Positions 5,672-6,831 of a stretch of 6,831 nt of DNA are shown one piece after another. The notes under the pieces were generated by a model. That model saw only the letters and a list, made by a program, of their open reading frames with translations. It made no database searches and was not told where the DNA came from. The position numbers and the translations under genes are program-made. The first letter of the stretch is position 1. The number at the start of each line of letters is the position of its first letter. The DNA comes from Deltaproteobacteria bacterium (GTDB lineage Bacteria > Desulfobacterota > Desulfobacteria > Desulfobacterales > B30-G6): positions 1-6,831 of the forward strand of contig QMMS01000239.1 of NCBI GenBank assembly GCA_003647375.1. The letters run 5' to 3'.

Positions 5672-6831
5672 AGGGCACCCCCTTCCAGTCTGACAACCTG
5701 AATCAGGCAGGAGTTGGACGCCATCCCGCAGGAGTCTTTGGTCACAAAGCGTTTGGGTGTCAGTAAATTGATACAACCCGACAGGTCGGCGCTTTTTCCG
5801 GGGCTGCCCGCTGGCTGGTAGTCGGCACAGGATTCATAGGAATGCACCGTGCCCGGCGCTAATCTCTCGGTCAGTCTGGCAGCCAGAATCACTTCGCCCC
5901 TGTCATTGAAGGCCTTTACCAGATCACCATCACCAATACCCCGGGCGTTGGCGTCTTTGGTGTTCAATCGGATAATCCAATAGGCGCGTCCATCCTCTTT
6001 AGGTACCCGGTGGTCTCTGATGTCGTTGACCCAGCTCTCCTTGCCGTCGCCCATCGTGTGGAAACTGAAGCGCGGATGGGGACTGACCAGTTGAAGCGGG
6101 TATTTTGTGTAAAGTTCAGACGTATGATGACCTTCCCAGGATGGTACATACCGGGGCATTACTGTCCGTTCCGGATCGTCTGGGTTGAATCGATTCAAGC
6201 TGGAAGAAACGAATTCGATTTTTCCCGAAGCTGTCTGAAGGCCGACGCCGGATTCGATCTGCGTTTCGGGGTGTGGTCCCCAGTCAGGTGTATCCCTTTT
6301 CCGGCCCTCGGCAAACCAGCGCAACGCCGGTGTGGCCGTATAGTTTTCAGGCAGGGGCACCACAAAATAGCCCTTTCGCTTGAAATCCGCCCAGGAGAGG
6401 TATTTCGGCAGATCCGTATTATTAAAGTATCGTTTGACCCAGTCATACTCATTCATCCCACCTTCGGTGTAGGCTTCATAAAGTCCCAGACGTTTGGCCA
6501 ATAAAACGAAAATCTCATAGTCTGATTTTGATTGTCCCAGCGGCTCGATGCACTGTTGCTGAAGTGTCACCACGCGATGATTCACCTGGGTAAAGGAGTC
6601 GGTGACATAGCCCGAGCAGTTGGCGAATTCGCTGATGTCCCAGCGTTCGAAATTGGTACAGGCCGGCAGTATGATGTCCGCGAAGCGGGTCTCGCCTTCA
6701 AACCAGATGGACTGATTGACCACAAACGGGAGTCGGTCGGTCCGATAAGCATCCACGTAGCGGTTGGTTTCCGTCATGGTGCCGATAAAAGATCCGCCGT
6801 ACCGGTAGTACATCTGTATTTCCGGAAAACC
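5668..6831 (-). CDS. Pyrogallol-phloroglucinol transhydroxylase-like molybdopterin oxidoreductase, large subunit (5' truncated by window edge)
   Basis: Large (alpha) catalytic subunit of a DMSO-reductase-family bis-MGD molybdoenzyme. The frame stays open to the right edge, so the start lies outside; 387 residues are visible, against 875 in the Pelobacter acidigallici enzyme. From memory, long blocks match that protein: QSIWFEGE, FADIILPACTNFERWDISEF, ANCSGY, LRWFAEGR, TPDWGP, SPHPRFS, HTMGDGK, ARGI..GDL, PGTVHSYESC and GKSAD..GCIN. The last ~150 residues form the molydop-binding (cofactor-binding) domain. The tyrosine of CSGY (codon 6607-6609) falls at about position 560 of the Pelobacter enzyme. 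The Mo-ligand region and any signal peptide are not visible. The gene ends in an ATGA overlap with the small subunit, implying translational coupling. Family assignment is firm. The exact reaction (pyrogallol to phloroglucinol, resorcinol hydroxylation, or another phenol conversion) is inference. Confidence 0.9.
   Translation of the reverse strand, partial: GFPEIQMYYRYGGSFIGTMTETNRYVDAYRTDRLPFVVNQSIWFEGETRFADIILPACTNFERWDISEFANCSGYVTDSFTQVNHRVVTLQQQCIEPLGQSKSDYEIFVLLAKRLGLYEAYTEGGMNEYDWVKRYFNNTDLPKYLSWADFKRKGYFVVPLPENYTATPALRWFAEGRKRDTPDWGPHPETQIESGVGLQTASGKIEFVSSSLNRFNPDDPERTVMPRYVPSWEGHHTSELYTKYPLQLVSPHPRFSFHTMGDGKESWVNDIRDHRVPKEDGRAYWIIRLNTKDANARGIGDGDLVKAFNDRGEVILAARLTERLAPGTVHSYESCADYQPAGSPGKSADLSGCINLLTPKRFVTKDSCGMASNSCLIQVVRLEGGAL
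5678..5686 (-). promoter_or_regulatory. Ribosome binding site that fixes the small-subunit start
   Basis: GGAAGGGGG on the minus strand lies 6 bases before the ATG at 5671, inside the last codons of the large-subunit gene. It supports the 280-residue start over the ATG at 5776, which would add 35 residues with no resemblance to the family. Confidence 0.75.

Noticed and set aside
5669..5776. Longer version of the Fe-S subunit starting at 5776
   Set aside because: The extra 35 residues lie wholly within the large-subunit gene, show no family resemblance, and a good ribosome binding site and ATGA overlap support the start at 5671.

Overview
This window carries one continuous block of seven genes, all on the minus strand, with gaps or overlaps of 15 bases or less except for a single 170-base spacer. 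In transcription order (right to left) they are: the 3' half of a molybdopterin oxidoreductase large subunit, its iron-sulfur small subunit, and a complete branched-chain-amino-acid-type (HAAT/Liv) ABC importer. The importer is laid out as two ATPases (LivG-like, LivF-like), two permeases (LivH-like, LivM-like) and a Tat-exported substrate-binding protein.

The oxidoreductase pair is the informative part. Both subunits closely resemble, from memory of the published sequences, pyrogallol-phloroglucinol transhydroxylase of Pelobacter acidigallici. The large subunit aligns almost without gaps to roughly the last 390 residues of that 875-residue enzyme. The small subunit has its unusual layout: twelve cysteines for three [4Fe-4S] clusters, followed by a C-terminal transthyretin/Cna-B-like beta domain. 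The enzyme therefore probably acts on a polyhydroxylated benzene such as pyrogallol, phloroglucinol, hydroxyhydroquinone or resorcinol.

The importer follows the small subunit after 15 bases and has the same orientation. The simplest reading is an uptake-and-catabolism operon: the binding protein captures an aromatic or phenolic acid (or a related compound) in the periplasm, LivHMGF import it, and the Mo enzyme rearranges or hydroxylates ring hydroxyls in the cytoplasm. The importer's substrate is inferred from neighbourhood only; its family carries amino acids, amides, urea and aromatic acids.

The host is likely an anaerobic Gram-negative bacterium, and gene content fits the Desulfobacterota (sulfate reducers and relatives) best. 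No rRNA, tRNA, mobile element, CRISPR array or phage gene was seen. The only sizeable non-coding stretch (1354-1523) lies between livM and the binding-protein gene and holds four short inverted repeats without U-tracts, then a strong Shine-Dalgarno site. The upstream promoter and the 5' half of the large subunit lie beyond the right edge; any terminator probably lies beyond the left edge.
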